Assembly: GCA_001566295.1 (NCBI GenBank)
Contig: KQ964263.1
Span: forward strand, 186,001-250,000
Reading direction: 5' to 3'
DNA from: Microdochium bolleyi
Lineage: Eukaryota > Ascomycota > Sordariomycetes > Xylariales > Microdochiaceae
DNA length: 64,000 nucleotides
The translations under genes were made by a program, and so were the position numbers. Positions 32,536 through 42,900 of this stretch are shown here, in pieces. The notes under the pieces were generated by a model. The model saw only the letters and a list, made by a program, of their open reading frames with translations. It did not search any database and was not told the DNA's origin. Every line of letters starts with the position of its first letter. The stretch's first letter is position 1.

Positions 32536-33828
32536 TCAAACACGTACGCCAGCTTTCAGCACCATCTCGACATGCTCCGCCAGTACCAGGGCATCGATCC
32601 CACCCAGCGGATCCTTCCTCAGCAATATCACATCCGCCACACCACCAACCCGGAACACACTCCCACCGGCCCCTACGCCGAGGCGATCCGCCGCATTGAC
32701 CGTCGCCGTCCTGATTATTTCCGCCGCACCTAGTCCCGCCCGCGCGAACAGCTGCAGCTCCCGCAGCAGCGCGCCCGGCCTGGACATGGCGATCGCCACG
32801 TCGCTGCCCGCCACAATCCGCACCCCCTTGTCCGCGAACACGCGCAGCGTCCGCAGGCCGTACTCCAGCCGCGCGAGCGCCTCCTCGGCCGACACGCGGG
32901 GGAACTTGTCCCTCTGGAAGAACGGGTTCCTGCTCGTGGCCTCCACCTCGGCGTCTGTCGTGATGATGCCGTCCGCGCACAGACGCTCGAGGTACGCGCG
33001 CGACCCGGCGTGCCCGATCTGCTCGTACGTCGCCAGCGTGGGGCACCAGAATGTCCCGTTCTTGGCCATGACTTCCGCTGCCTCCTCTGCCTCCTTCGTG
33101 GTGTCTGGGTGGTCCGGCTGGAACATGTGCTCGATCCCGTCCGCGCCCGCCTCGACTGCCTCGACGAGATCGCTCTTCGACCGGACGTGCACGATGGCCT
33201 TTCTCCCGCTGTCGTGGGCCGCGCTTATCCCCCGCGCGAGAGCCTCGTGGGGGAACTTGTCCGTGCCACCGGGAAGGCCGTCGTAGATGATCTTGATGAA
33301 GTCCACTTTTGGCGCGAGCCCGGCGACAAGTTCCTCCAGGAGTGTGTCCCGGGTGATCTCCCACGACGAGGTGTGGTCGCAGGTCATGCACAGCGGCCAC
33401 CCGTTGACGCCCGTGAGGACGGGCCCGGCGAAGTAGAACGAGGGGAAGACACCTCCCTGCTTCCCTTGGATGTCCGAGCGGACCTCATTCATCAGGTCCT
33501 CCGGACACCCTAGGTCCACGACGCTGGTGACGCCGCGGGCCAGGTACGACTGCAGACCGCGCTTGACGGCCGCGGTCTTGTCGGCAGTGCTGCTGCTGCC
33601 GTGCGGGTCAATGTCCATCATCATGTGCGTGTGCGACTCCCAGAGGCCGGGGACCAGGTATCGTCCTTCCCCGGGGATGGTCTCGGTGTCTGCGGCATCT
33701 CTCGGGAGATTCGCGCCGGGCTGTACGAAGGCTGCGAACCGCCCGTCTTCGATGAGCACGTCGGCAGGCCGGGGCGGACTGATGCCGTCCGTAAGGCATA
33801 CATTGGTGATGACGAGCCCGCTGGGCAT
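32536..33828 (-). CDS. Metal-dependent amidohydrolase
   Basis: A single exon encodes 430 residues. The fold and metal ligands of the amidohydrolase superfamily are visible: His66-x-His68 in GLWESHTHMM, Lys179 (KIIYDG, a candidate carbamylated lysine), His214 (AIVHVRS), His234 (GIEHMF) and Asp343 (AGSDVA). The N-terminal beta-sandwich piece (LVITNVCLTDG) and C-terminal piece (GGVADVILLRKDPL) are typical of imidazolonepropionase or prolidase-like members. It should hydrolyse an amide or cyclic amide, probably in the cytosol as there is no signal peptide. The substrate is not evident. Its neighbours give no pathway context. Confidence 0.9.
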   Translation of the reverse strand: MPSGLVITNVCLTDGISPPRPADVLIEDGRFAAFVQPGANLPRDAADTETIPGEGRYLVPGLWESHTHMMMDIDPHGSSSTADKTAAVKRGLQSYLARGVTSVVDLGCPEDLMNEVRSDIQGKQGGVFPSFYFAGPVLTGVNGWPLCMTCDHTSSWEITRDTLLEELVAGLAPKVDFIKIIYDGLPGGTDKFPHEALARGISAAHDSGRKAIVHVRSKSDLVEAVEAGADGIEHMFQPDHPDTTKEAEEAAEVMAKNGTFWCPTLATYEQIGHAGSRAYLERLCADGIITTDAEVEATSRNPFFQRDKFPRVSAEEALARLEYGLRTLRVFADKGVRIVAGSDVAIAMSRPGALLRELQLFARAGLGAAEIIRTATVNAADRLGVGAGGSVFRVGGVADVILLRKDPLGGIDALVLAEHVEMVLKAGVRV

Positions 33829-34870
33829 CGTAATTAGTTTCTAATGGAAGTTCCTTGCAAATTGATAAATTTCCTGGACGAAGATCTTTCTTGTTCCAAC
33901 AATTGTGGCTTAGGAGGAGGCCCGTTGTGGTCTTAGACAAGGCTGGAGGCTCGTGAACAGATATTGCTTGGGGCGAGCGGAGCAACGAGCTGCTCAGCTT
34001 TTCAGTCTGTTCTGTGCGAAGGCATCGTGATGGAGGCACAGCCGAGCAAGGCTACAAATATCGAGAGCTCGGGTCCGATGAAGCCCTGTTCTCGGGCAGA
34101 CCAAAAGCCCGACGGGGCAGGAACCCGTTAGTACGCCGCTAAACTGTACTTCGACCCCGCGATCTCACTACGCTTTGGTTAAGCTCTGCCCTAATAGAGA
34201 GTCAATGTCGTCATTGCAGGATGATGTTACCCCGACTCTTACAGCAACGGCCCACTCCTATTGTTGCATTGGTCATCCTATTATTCGCTTTCTGCGGAAG
34301 AAATTGAGAATCAAACCTCGTATACTAGCTTTAGAATAGATCGAAGAAAAAGTCGCAGGCGACGTGATCCGCCCCATTCCTGATCGTTTGGTAGCATCTT
34401 TTCCATAGTCTTTCGAGCCTTCTCCAGGAGCCGGCATGAGCCCGCAGACCTTGGGTGCGTTGGTGTTTCACAGAAACGACTTGCGTCGAGCAGTTCGTGC
34501 ACGGCAGCCTGGCGCCTATTGATGCAACACCTCCGGAACTGCTACACGTGTTGGAGCCACTGCAATGGAGGACTGGCCCTGTCGCTTGTCGCTGGGGAGG
34601 GGCAGCCTATCGTACTTGTGTTGAGGTTACGGCGGGCGAAGTCCCAGCCGATGAGTGTTACTTTCTTGAATACTCATCCAGTGTAACTCAAGATTGGGTG
34701 ATCCTCTAAGATCGTCTATACATACATAGGGCATCTGCTACATGAAGATGAGACTTTAGTTGTGGCTCTAGTTGTGGCATATCTTCCGAGAGTCTGCTGC
34801 GAGTTGGGACAAATCGTCCGTGAAGAACGACAATGAACCACGGATGTCCATGTGGGTATTTCCATCGACC
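33829..34870. other. Intergenic, nothing recognised
   Basis: About 1 kb upstream of the amidohydrolase and downstream of the STAND/ankyrin-like gene. It has short open frames only; I see no repeat or RNA gene. Confidence 0.5.
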
Positions 34871-37800
34871 CTAGATGATCCTGTCCAGCTCCCGTTGCCA
34901 TTCTCGGGGATCGCCCCAGTCACGTGAAGCATATTTTATATCCTCTTTGGGTGGAGAGGATATGAGGACCGAGGATTTGCCGTCCAGGGACGGCTGGCAC
35001 CAAACGACACCCAGCTCCTCTGCTTTTTCTCGACTATCGCGTGGCATTGCTCGATCCGGCAAATTCGCCGAGCCCTTCAGCATGATCTCCTCCCAGTGAT
35101 GGAGCCAGTGCCTCCACGGTGGTATTTTGATCTCAACGTCCGCCACCCTAGCGACGCAATTTCCAGCGTGGGTTTCAAACCCCCCCTTGGGATCAGAGAG
35201 TTCGACAAGATTTGCATCGCGACTTGCTGATGTTTTGGCCGCGGTTGTTGTGCGTATATCATCGCTGGTCTGAGATTCCAGGGCTGCGTAAAGATTGATG
35301 AGCTGTTGAATTTCGAGGTTTACAGCCGCAAACGTATCATTGCGCGACCCATCGTCGGCCTCCTCCTCATCCATGTAGTCATACTCGTCGTCGGGCCCGA
35401 GATCAGGAGCGTCGCCCAGGAAGCAGGTATGGCGTAGCTCAAGCGCTTCGAAAGTCATGAACTGGAAGATGAGTAGATACTGGGTGGGTTCGAGCCAGCT
35501 GTCAAGCTCACGCATGATAAGAGTCGCCGGCCCGATCAGTGTCCTAAGATCCCCGCTATGGAAGCAGCCCCAGATATGGCTTGCGAGGAAATACGAGAAT
35601 GGGGCCCATCCGCCTTGAGGTGTACAGTGGCAGCCGGTTTGCTTGTCCCTGAGATGAGTATTTGTCAATATGCTTGCCATGGTTAAGATTTTGGCAGGGT
35701 GCATTTCGTGCATGACAAATAGTCCCGTCAGAAACGCAATAATATGCGCAATTGTAGTTCCCAGTATGGTGATTTTAGCCTTCAGATTGCGTAAGCTTTG
35801 GACGAAAGACCAGTGTTCTTTGACGTTAATGTACTGTGGCTCAGGAGCAAGTAGATACGGTTGCGTCAGGGCTGCGCCATGCTGCACCAGCCAAAGTGTC
35901 ATCCAAGGGAGGATGCCATGGCCGTCACACCTCGACCCGAACAAAGCTTGTAGAGGCGTCAGTCCATGCATGTTTGGAGCGTCGATGTCCCGGAAGCCCT
36001 CCGAGTACAAGGCCTCCGCAAGCTCTTCGGACAGCCTCGAGTTATGATATATGGGCCCAGGTACCCCCTCGTCGTCATCGATGAGTAACATTGCCGGCAC
36101 TACCACTTCAACATCATGAAGGTGCTGTATAGTGGCTGAGGCATGGCGGTCGAGTAATTGAGATTGCAGAAGCCCAAGGTCGTTGATCAGAGGAAACGAC
36201 AAAGTACTGAGAGCCAATTCTTTCAGAGCTTCGCGCCGATCTCGTAGCGCGCGGGTGTATCCTCGTAAACAGCTGATACAGCACGTGTAGTGATAACATT
36301 CATCAGGCCGCTGTCCGACGCGGCAACCCTCGCGGGTCAGAACCTCCAGAGCGTGGGCCCACGGGCAAGTGGAAGAAGTGGACTGTGTATCAGTCTGCCT
36401 CCCAGCCCTGCAAGATACCAGCGCAAACTCTGCGACCGACTTGCCAAGATACACTGGGCTGTCGAGAATGTATCGTAGTACAGTTGTGCCTCGGGTGCTA
36501 GTTTTGAGGCCCGAAATGATGGCTTCCACGCAAAGCCCGGAACTGATAGCAAGGGCAAAGCGATTTGGACATTCGAAGGCAGCTTCCTCCATGACTATTT
36601 CTGGGCCCCTTCCGATCATTTCGCTGACCGTGCCAGGGTTGTTGGCGAGGATTGCATCGTCGAACGGGTGGAGCTCAAAGACTAGTCCTGTTAGCCAGAA
36701 CTCGAAGGACAATCTTTTGGAGATAGAGCTATCCTTCAACGGAAGGGGTCTTGCTGATTTGTTAACATACCCTCTGTCAATATCCGCGCGGAGTGTAGTG
36801 CAAGGGGCGGCGAAGGGATGGTTTCCCAAGCTGGCTTCCTCGCTTGAATCTTTCCTTGCCCTTGGTATCCGGTAGAAAAGAGCGACTGAAGCGCAGATAT
36901 GACTTGTGGTTGGTCCCTCCCAGGAATGAAGGGTGAACTATATGGCTGACGGTCAGTAATGTCTCCGTCATCCATGTGTTGGTGAGTGATGCTGTCGAGG
37001 GTCTCACCACCCGGAAAAGTTCTCTGTCGTCATCGCAACACCATAAAATGATACAAGCTCGCAACCAAGATCTTGAAGCTCATCGAAGGCCAAAGCTCCG
37101 CAATATTTATGTGAATAGTACAGCTGCCATCTTTTGTCAGCTACCTGCGGCGTCCAGCTGCCAAATTTGAACCACAAACCAGATTTGCAAACTCGTGCGC
37201 GAGCGTATCACCGCGTTCATCGATTTCGCTCGGCAGAGATCTGCCTGTCTGAAACAGCTTTCTCAGCTTCTGTATAGCGTGTTTTACCATTATTGCGGCC
37301 CACTCTTCGCCGTCCGTGTTATCGCTGTTAGCCATATACAAACTGCGATGGAAGCCCAAAAATCTCGAAAGGATGTCAAAGATCTGGAAAGCCGGCGCTG
37401 TTTTGCTGCTGACCATGACCCTCGCCGTGAGGGACGGATTGATACTCAGCCCTCCAGCGCCGCTTCGCCAGCCGCAGGTGACCACAAGTGCAGCTTCGAC
37501 GACCACTTGGAAGCATTTGAGCCGGAACCTCGCTGCCCGCTGTGTTGTCTTGCGTCCCGCAGGTGAGTAAGATAATCTGCAGCCCGGGTGATGTTTGAGG
37601 ATATCTGCTGTTGCGATTGAGATTCGAGACGTGCCCATGCTTGCATATCGTTCCTGCGACACCGTGAACTGTCGACACGAGCACTGATAGAAACTCATCG
37701 CAGTCTTTGAATCTCTCGCTGATATGACGGCATCTTGAGGCTGCTCAGCCGCGGGTCTGACCAGAGGAGATGGGGCAATGCTGTCCAAGGTCTCCTTCAG

Positions 37801-38813
37801 CGCACTCGGCTGGCTTAGGAGACGTTGTGCCGTCAACAACTCTGCAACGGTGAACTGGATATTGTTGAGCATTGCCGTCTGAGACTGCATCCCCTCCCGG
37901 ATAGCCAGCATAGCTGGGGGTGTGCTTCCCTGCTGTGCAATCATCCTCAGTGATTGTAGCTGATCAGAAATATCATCCATCCGAGTCGATACGGACGATG
38001 CAATACCCTGGGCCTGGCAATTCATTGAAGGGAGCAACGAGTCTGCAACGCCAACTATCGATGTATTGATCTGCTCGAGCATGGCCTCCTGGTTGTCCAT
38101 CCGGCTGAGGATTGTCGCTGCCTCTGTGTGGACTGCTGTTTTAACAGCTCTCGTGCTCGTACTGAGCCCCTCGAGCATTTGCGTGGTAGAACTTCGGAAT
38201 TGCGCCCCTGATTGCTCGTTCGTGTCGAGCTTTGCAGCTAACCGTGTCTCAGCCGCTACGAGGTTGACTGCCGAGTCGGCGGATATGTCTCTGCTTTTGC
38301 GTCAACCGGGTTGCCCTGAATCTTTTTAGACTGTGCGTTATGTTCTTACAGGCCAAGGGCTCCCACTCCGATCAACAGGCTGCTGTTGACAGCCGTCATC
38401 AGTCGCTCCATCTCGCCCTTCTTCGACTGCTTGAAGCCATATTTGACATTCCGGTAGTGCTCTCGGCACTTATCTGCGAAACGGGGATGGTCCAGTGCCG
38501 TGCCGCCGGAGAAATCTTCAATAAACGACCGCAGCCTCTTCAGATCAGCCTCGCAAGAAGCGATGCTGTCTTGAACGGCCTTGATGGTCGCTGGTGCGCC
38601 GCTGGTCGCATGCGAGATTACCCCTGGCTGCTGAATTCGCGCTATGGCGGTCTTTAGTGCGTTGAGATTCGCAGCGAGCGTCGTCGCCTGTCGTGCGAGA
38701 CTGTCGAGGTCGTCCGACCGACCCCGCACGGCGTCTGCGTACTCAATGATGCCTTTGCAGACCTCCAGGCCCAGCGAGATGGCTCCCAGGGCAAGCCCGG
38801 CCGTCTCGGCCAT
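34871..38813 (-). CDS. STAND-N-terminal-domain protein with ankyrin-like C-terminal region
   Basis: This is a multi-exon gene. Exon 1 (38813-38350) begins MAETAGLALGAISLGLEVCK and matches the fungal N-terminal domain of STAND proteins. An intron at 38291-38349 (GTAAGA...CAG, phase-consistent) leads to an exon with coiled-coil sequence (SRMDNQEAMLEQINTSIVGV) and then FYQCSCRQFTVSQERY and DERGDTLAHEF. Further exons end at 37008, run 36937-36771 (flanking intron GTGAGA...TATAG), and run from 36687 to the stop at 34871 (intron GTATGT...CTAACAG). The last exon has ankyrin-like lines (FELHPFDDAILANNPG, NMHGLTPLQALFG). The junction near 37140-37200 is not resolved: a frame change is needed but no good intron of normal size is seen. 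No NACHT or NB-ARC is visible. It is divergent from the HET/NACHT-WD gene. Confidence 0.7.
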
Positions 38814-39181
38814 CGTGCTCCAGCTGTCGGTTGGGTGGGGATGAGCAAAGTTGTGAACGAGAGGGCTCTCAGCAGTCCGAAGTGCGGAATGTTGCACTTG
38901 CTGAAGTTAAGTCGAAAGTCACACCTCACCCTCCAGAAGGCGGACAGTTGGGCAGTGCACCCCGTGTGTTGGCTGACGGCTGGAAAGCCCGATCATGCAA
39001 TGCCACCATGCACCTCGCCCCAATGGGGGGTTGGGGGCTGAACAGCGGGTTCCGAAGCGACATGCATGCCGACCCCTCTCGAGGCATGCATAAGATCTGA
39101 CTCGAGAGGGCGGCTGCAGCATCCATCCGACCCCACGACAAGCACCCTTCATCGGATCACGCCGTCGACGCACACGGCGCA
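38814..39181. promoter_or_regulatory. Shared divergent promoter of the STAND and HET/NACHT genes
   Basis: Only 368 bases separate the two ATGs, so the promoters overlap. It contains the nested inverted repeats at 39062-39110, closer to the HET/NACHT side. Co-regulation is inferred from the spacing, not shown. Confidence 0.5.
39062..39110. repeat. Two overlapping inverted repeats
   Basis: Repeat A: ATGCATGCC (39062-39070) pairs with GGCATGCAT (39083-39091), loop 12. Repeat B: CCCTCTCGAG (39074-39083) pairs with CTCGAGAGGG (39101-39110), loop 17. All 9 and 10 pairs are perfect. The arms interleave, so the two hairpins exclude each other. They end 71 bases before the HET ATG and may lie in its 5' leader. 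Confidence 0.75.
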
Positions 39182-39958
39182 ATGAGGCTCCTGACGCGCC
39201 TTGATGATGGGAGTCTGGCGTTGACCCGAGAACTGTACGACAACATCCCGCGCTATGCCATCCTATCCCACACGTGGGGCTCAGACGAAGATGAAGTTAC
39301 CTTCCGCGACATTGACAGCGACACTGCCGACAAGAGTGCAGTCCGAGACAAGAAGGGATACAAGAAGCTCACGTTTTGTGCGGACCAGGCTGCTACTGAT
39401 GGGCTCGAGCATTTCTGGGTCGACACCTGTTGCATCGACAAGTCCAGCAGTACAGAGCTCAGCACGGCAATCAACTCGATGTTCCGATGGTACCAAAAGG
39501 CGGAAAAGTGTTATGTGTTCCTGTCCGATGTCTCTGCCGAAGCTGGGGATGATAAACCCCGAGCCTCATGGAAGAACGCGTTCAGACACAGCCGGTGGAT
39601 GACCCGTGGCTGGACGCTGCAGGAACTGGTCGCACCAAGATCTGTGGAGTTCTTCTCAAAAGAGGGGATGAAGCTGGGATCCAAGTTCTCTCTGGAGGCA
39701 TTACTTCACGAGATCACTGGAATATCAGTGGATGTGCTCAGGGGTAAGCCACTAGCGGACGTTGGCATCAACGAGAAATTCTCGTGGCTAGACACGCGCC
39801 AGACGAAGATTCCAGAGGACCGCGCGTACTGCATGTTTGGTCTCTTCGACGTGCAGATGCCTCTCATCTACAGTGAAGGAGAAGAGAAGGCAATGAATCG
39901 GCTGCGACAGGAAGTCGGCAAGTTTCACTCCATGCAGCAAACAACTAACTTCAGCTGA
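39182..39958 (+). CDS. HET domain module of a HET-NACHT-WD40-type gene
   Basis: 258 residues from the ATG at 39182. It has the HET-E/HET-D style start MRLLTRLDDGSLALTREL, YAILSHTWGSDEDEVTF, FWVDTCCIDKSSSTELS, RGWTLQELVAPRSVEFFS and DRAYCMFGLFDVQMPLIY. It ends in the EGEEKAMNRLRQEV line that in HNWD proteins leads straight into the NACHT domain. The frame stops at 39958. The NACHT part continues in the frame one base further on and is open back through the overlap. No intron with GT...AG ends and correct phase spares this motif. HET and NACHT parts therefore form a single gene with a one-base frame break, an assembly error, or two proteins. HET domains execute incompatibility cell death. Confidence 0.85.
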   Translation: MRLLTRLDDGSLALTRELYDNIPRYAILSHTWGSDEDEVTFRDIDSDTADKSAVRDKKGYKKLTFCADQAATDGLEHFWVDTCCIDKSSSTELSTAINSMFRWYQKAEKCYVFLSDVSAEAGDDKPRASWKNAFRHSRWMTRGWTLQELVAPRSVEFFSKEGMKLGSKFSLEALLHEITGISVDVLRGKPLADVGINEKFSWLDTRQTKIPEDRAYCMFGLFDVQMPLIYSEGEEKAMNRLRQEVGKFHSMQQTTNFS

Positions 39959-39980
39959 CACCCCAGCAGGCAAAGATACT

Positions 39981-42900
39981 ATGAGTGAACTTGGCAAACA
40001 GTGCGTTGCGGACCTGCGTATCACGAATCCACGCGACGACAAAACACGGATTGAAGACACCAAGGGTGGACTACTTGCGGACTCCTTTGCCTGGGTGTTT
40101 GAGAATGGCCAGTTCTGTCAGTGGCGAGATACTGGCAGCCGGGAGCAGAGCCTACTCTGGGTAAGAGGGGACCCAGGAAAGGGCAAAACAATGCTTCTTT
40201 GTGGCATTATCAACCACCTCGAAGGAACGCGACCGCGAGGCACGAAAAGGCTACTAGCCTACTTCCTGTGCCAAGCCACCGACGAGCACATCAATTCCGC
40301 GACAGCAGTCGTGCGTGGTCTTGTCCTGATGCTTCTCGAGCAAGACCCTCACTTGCTGTCCCATGTCGAGAAGAAGTACGAGACGAGCGGCAAAGCGCTC
40401 TTTACAGACCGCAACGCCTGGTATGCTTTGTGCAAGATCCTGCTCGATATGTTGCAGGACACGCGACACGAGGAAGTCTGGCTTGTAGTAGACGCTTTGG
40501 ACGAGTGCATCACAGGACTTGCACAGCTGCTCGCCTTGATTGCCCAGACTTCCACGCCGGGGTATCGCGTCAAATGGCTCGTGTCAAGTCGCAACGTCCC
40601 GAACATCGAGGAGAAGCTGGATCCTGTCGCAGATAGGCTATCCCTTGAGGTGAACGCCAGCTCTGTCGCGGAAGCTGTCAGAAGCTACATCGACTACAAG
40701 GTCAGATGGCTGGAAGCCAAAAAAAGATACAAATCGGAGACTACCGAGGGAATCCGTGAGCACCTCTTGTCTCGGGCAGACGGGACGTTTCTCTGGGTAG
40801 CCTTGGTCTGTCAGGAACTCGACAACACACCACGCTGGAAAGCACTGCAGCGTGCCCAGTCGACGCCGACGGGACTTGACGCCCTGTACGATCAGATGCT
40901 TCGGCTTACTCAGGCTGGAGAAGATCACGCCTTAAGCATCAAAGCGCTTGATTTTGCCGCTACTGCATTTGTTCCACTTTCCCTCGCAGAGTACACTGTG
41001 CTGCTCGAAGAGTGTGAGGGCTTGGAGGACGACCTGGAGTCACTGAACGACATCATCAAATCCTGTGGCTCTTTTCTGACGGTCAGGAACGACACTGTCT
41101 ACTTCGTCCACCAATCGGCCAAGGATTTCCTCGTGAGGAAGCAGTCCCAAGTTACGTCGTTCAACTCGCAAGCAACCATACATGGACAAATGTTCGAGAA
41201 GTCCATCAACGCCCTATCGCAAATCTTGATACAAGATAACTACAACCTGGGTAATCCGCGCATGTCGCTGGCACTCATCGATCCGCCAGCACGCGATCCT
41301 TTGAGAGCTGTTCGATATGCGTGCTGCTACTGGATCAACCACTTGCTGGTGGTAGATGATGACGCAAGGAGGGACCACGACATGACCGCTGACAGGTTCC
41401 TGCGTACCAAGTCACTTTGCTGGTTCGAAGCGCTGAGCTTGATCGGCCGTCTTCCCGTGGGGAAGGTGGGACTACAAGCTCTCTCCGAAAGTCACGGCAG
41501 TTGCCAAGTCCGGGACATTGCTCGCGACGCATTCCGTGTCCTGCAGCGATTTGAAAAGGGGATTCAGCAGTATCCTCTGCAAGTATATGCTTCAACACTT
41601 CTGTTCAGTCCCAGAAGTAGCCTCGTCCGGCAGGCTCATACACACGTTGAGCCTACATGGGTCAGATGCCTAATGAACCTAGAAGAGATCTGGAGTCCAA
41701 GCATATTATCGATCGAGGTGTTCAAGTTCCCTGGAGATCTAGCTTACTCGCCCGACGGTCGCTATATACTTTCTGGGTCACGCGACGACGCGATTGAGCT
41801 GCGTAATGCAGCATCTGGGGTACGCGAGTTGCAACTCAACGGGTCAAAGGGGGTGTTCACGCCGGACGGTCAGAGTGTCATCGTGTTGGATGGAAAGAGA
41901 TTGAAGCTTTGGGGTGTGCCCACGGGGGCACATAAGCTCAACTTCGATCGCTTTGTCTCGTGGAAACCCTCCCTATGGACAGCCAGACTTGGGTTCGAAG
42001 GTCCCAAGACCATCGCAAGCGAGATCAAGATTGCGCTAGATGGACGACGTCTTGTATCACTCACACAGCTCGTCCACGAGGGATCTAGACAAGGCGGTGA
42101 TCGTTACGCAAACTATCTGTCCATCATCACTGTATGGGATGCGACTGTCGGCAAACGCAAACTTTTCGTCACGTTCCCGAAGCGTCACATCTTCACAATA
42201 GCGGTCGCGGCAGATAGCCGAAACTTCTTTCTCGCGGATGCCCTGAGCATCATCGAATGCCGCGACGCGTCCACGGGAAACTGCATCAGTCGCTGGTCCT
42301 TTGCTGCTGCGCAGCCTGACTCACCGATCCTGACGGTGTTCTCTCATTCTGACTCTCCGCCCCTGATGGTGTTCTCTGCTGACGCCCGGCACTTTGCAAC
42401 AGTAAAGAAGGCACACGAAGAGCTCGTGGAGATATGGGATGCTTCAGAAATTAGACTTAAGTCGGTGTTCCATGGCCATGAATCTCCCATCTCGGCATTG
42501 ATATTCTCCGTGGACGGGCGATATTTAGCGACTTCAGACAGGGCAGGTGTGATCAAGATATGGGATCTTGGTTCTGGCATATGCGGAACCTCTCTGAAGA
42601 CAAGGCCGGATGAGAATTTGGGCGTCGCACTGTCACCGGACGCTCAGCGGATTGCCGTAGCCACGTGGTGGCAGCTTGAGGTTTGGGATACTCGGCCGAA
42701 GCAAGCGGTGGAACTTACTCCATCTGACGGTGTCGGATTCATTTCATGCCTCGCCTTCTCGTCTGATGGGCAGAGCATTGTGACCGGGTCATACCAAGGG
42801 TCCCTGTTCCTCTCCGACGTGGCGACAGGCCGGAGAAAGCGCCTCAGAGCTCGCGATGACTTCCCTGTAAGATCAGTGGGCTTTTCTCCAGACGGTCAGC

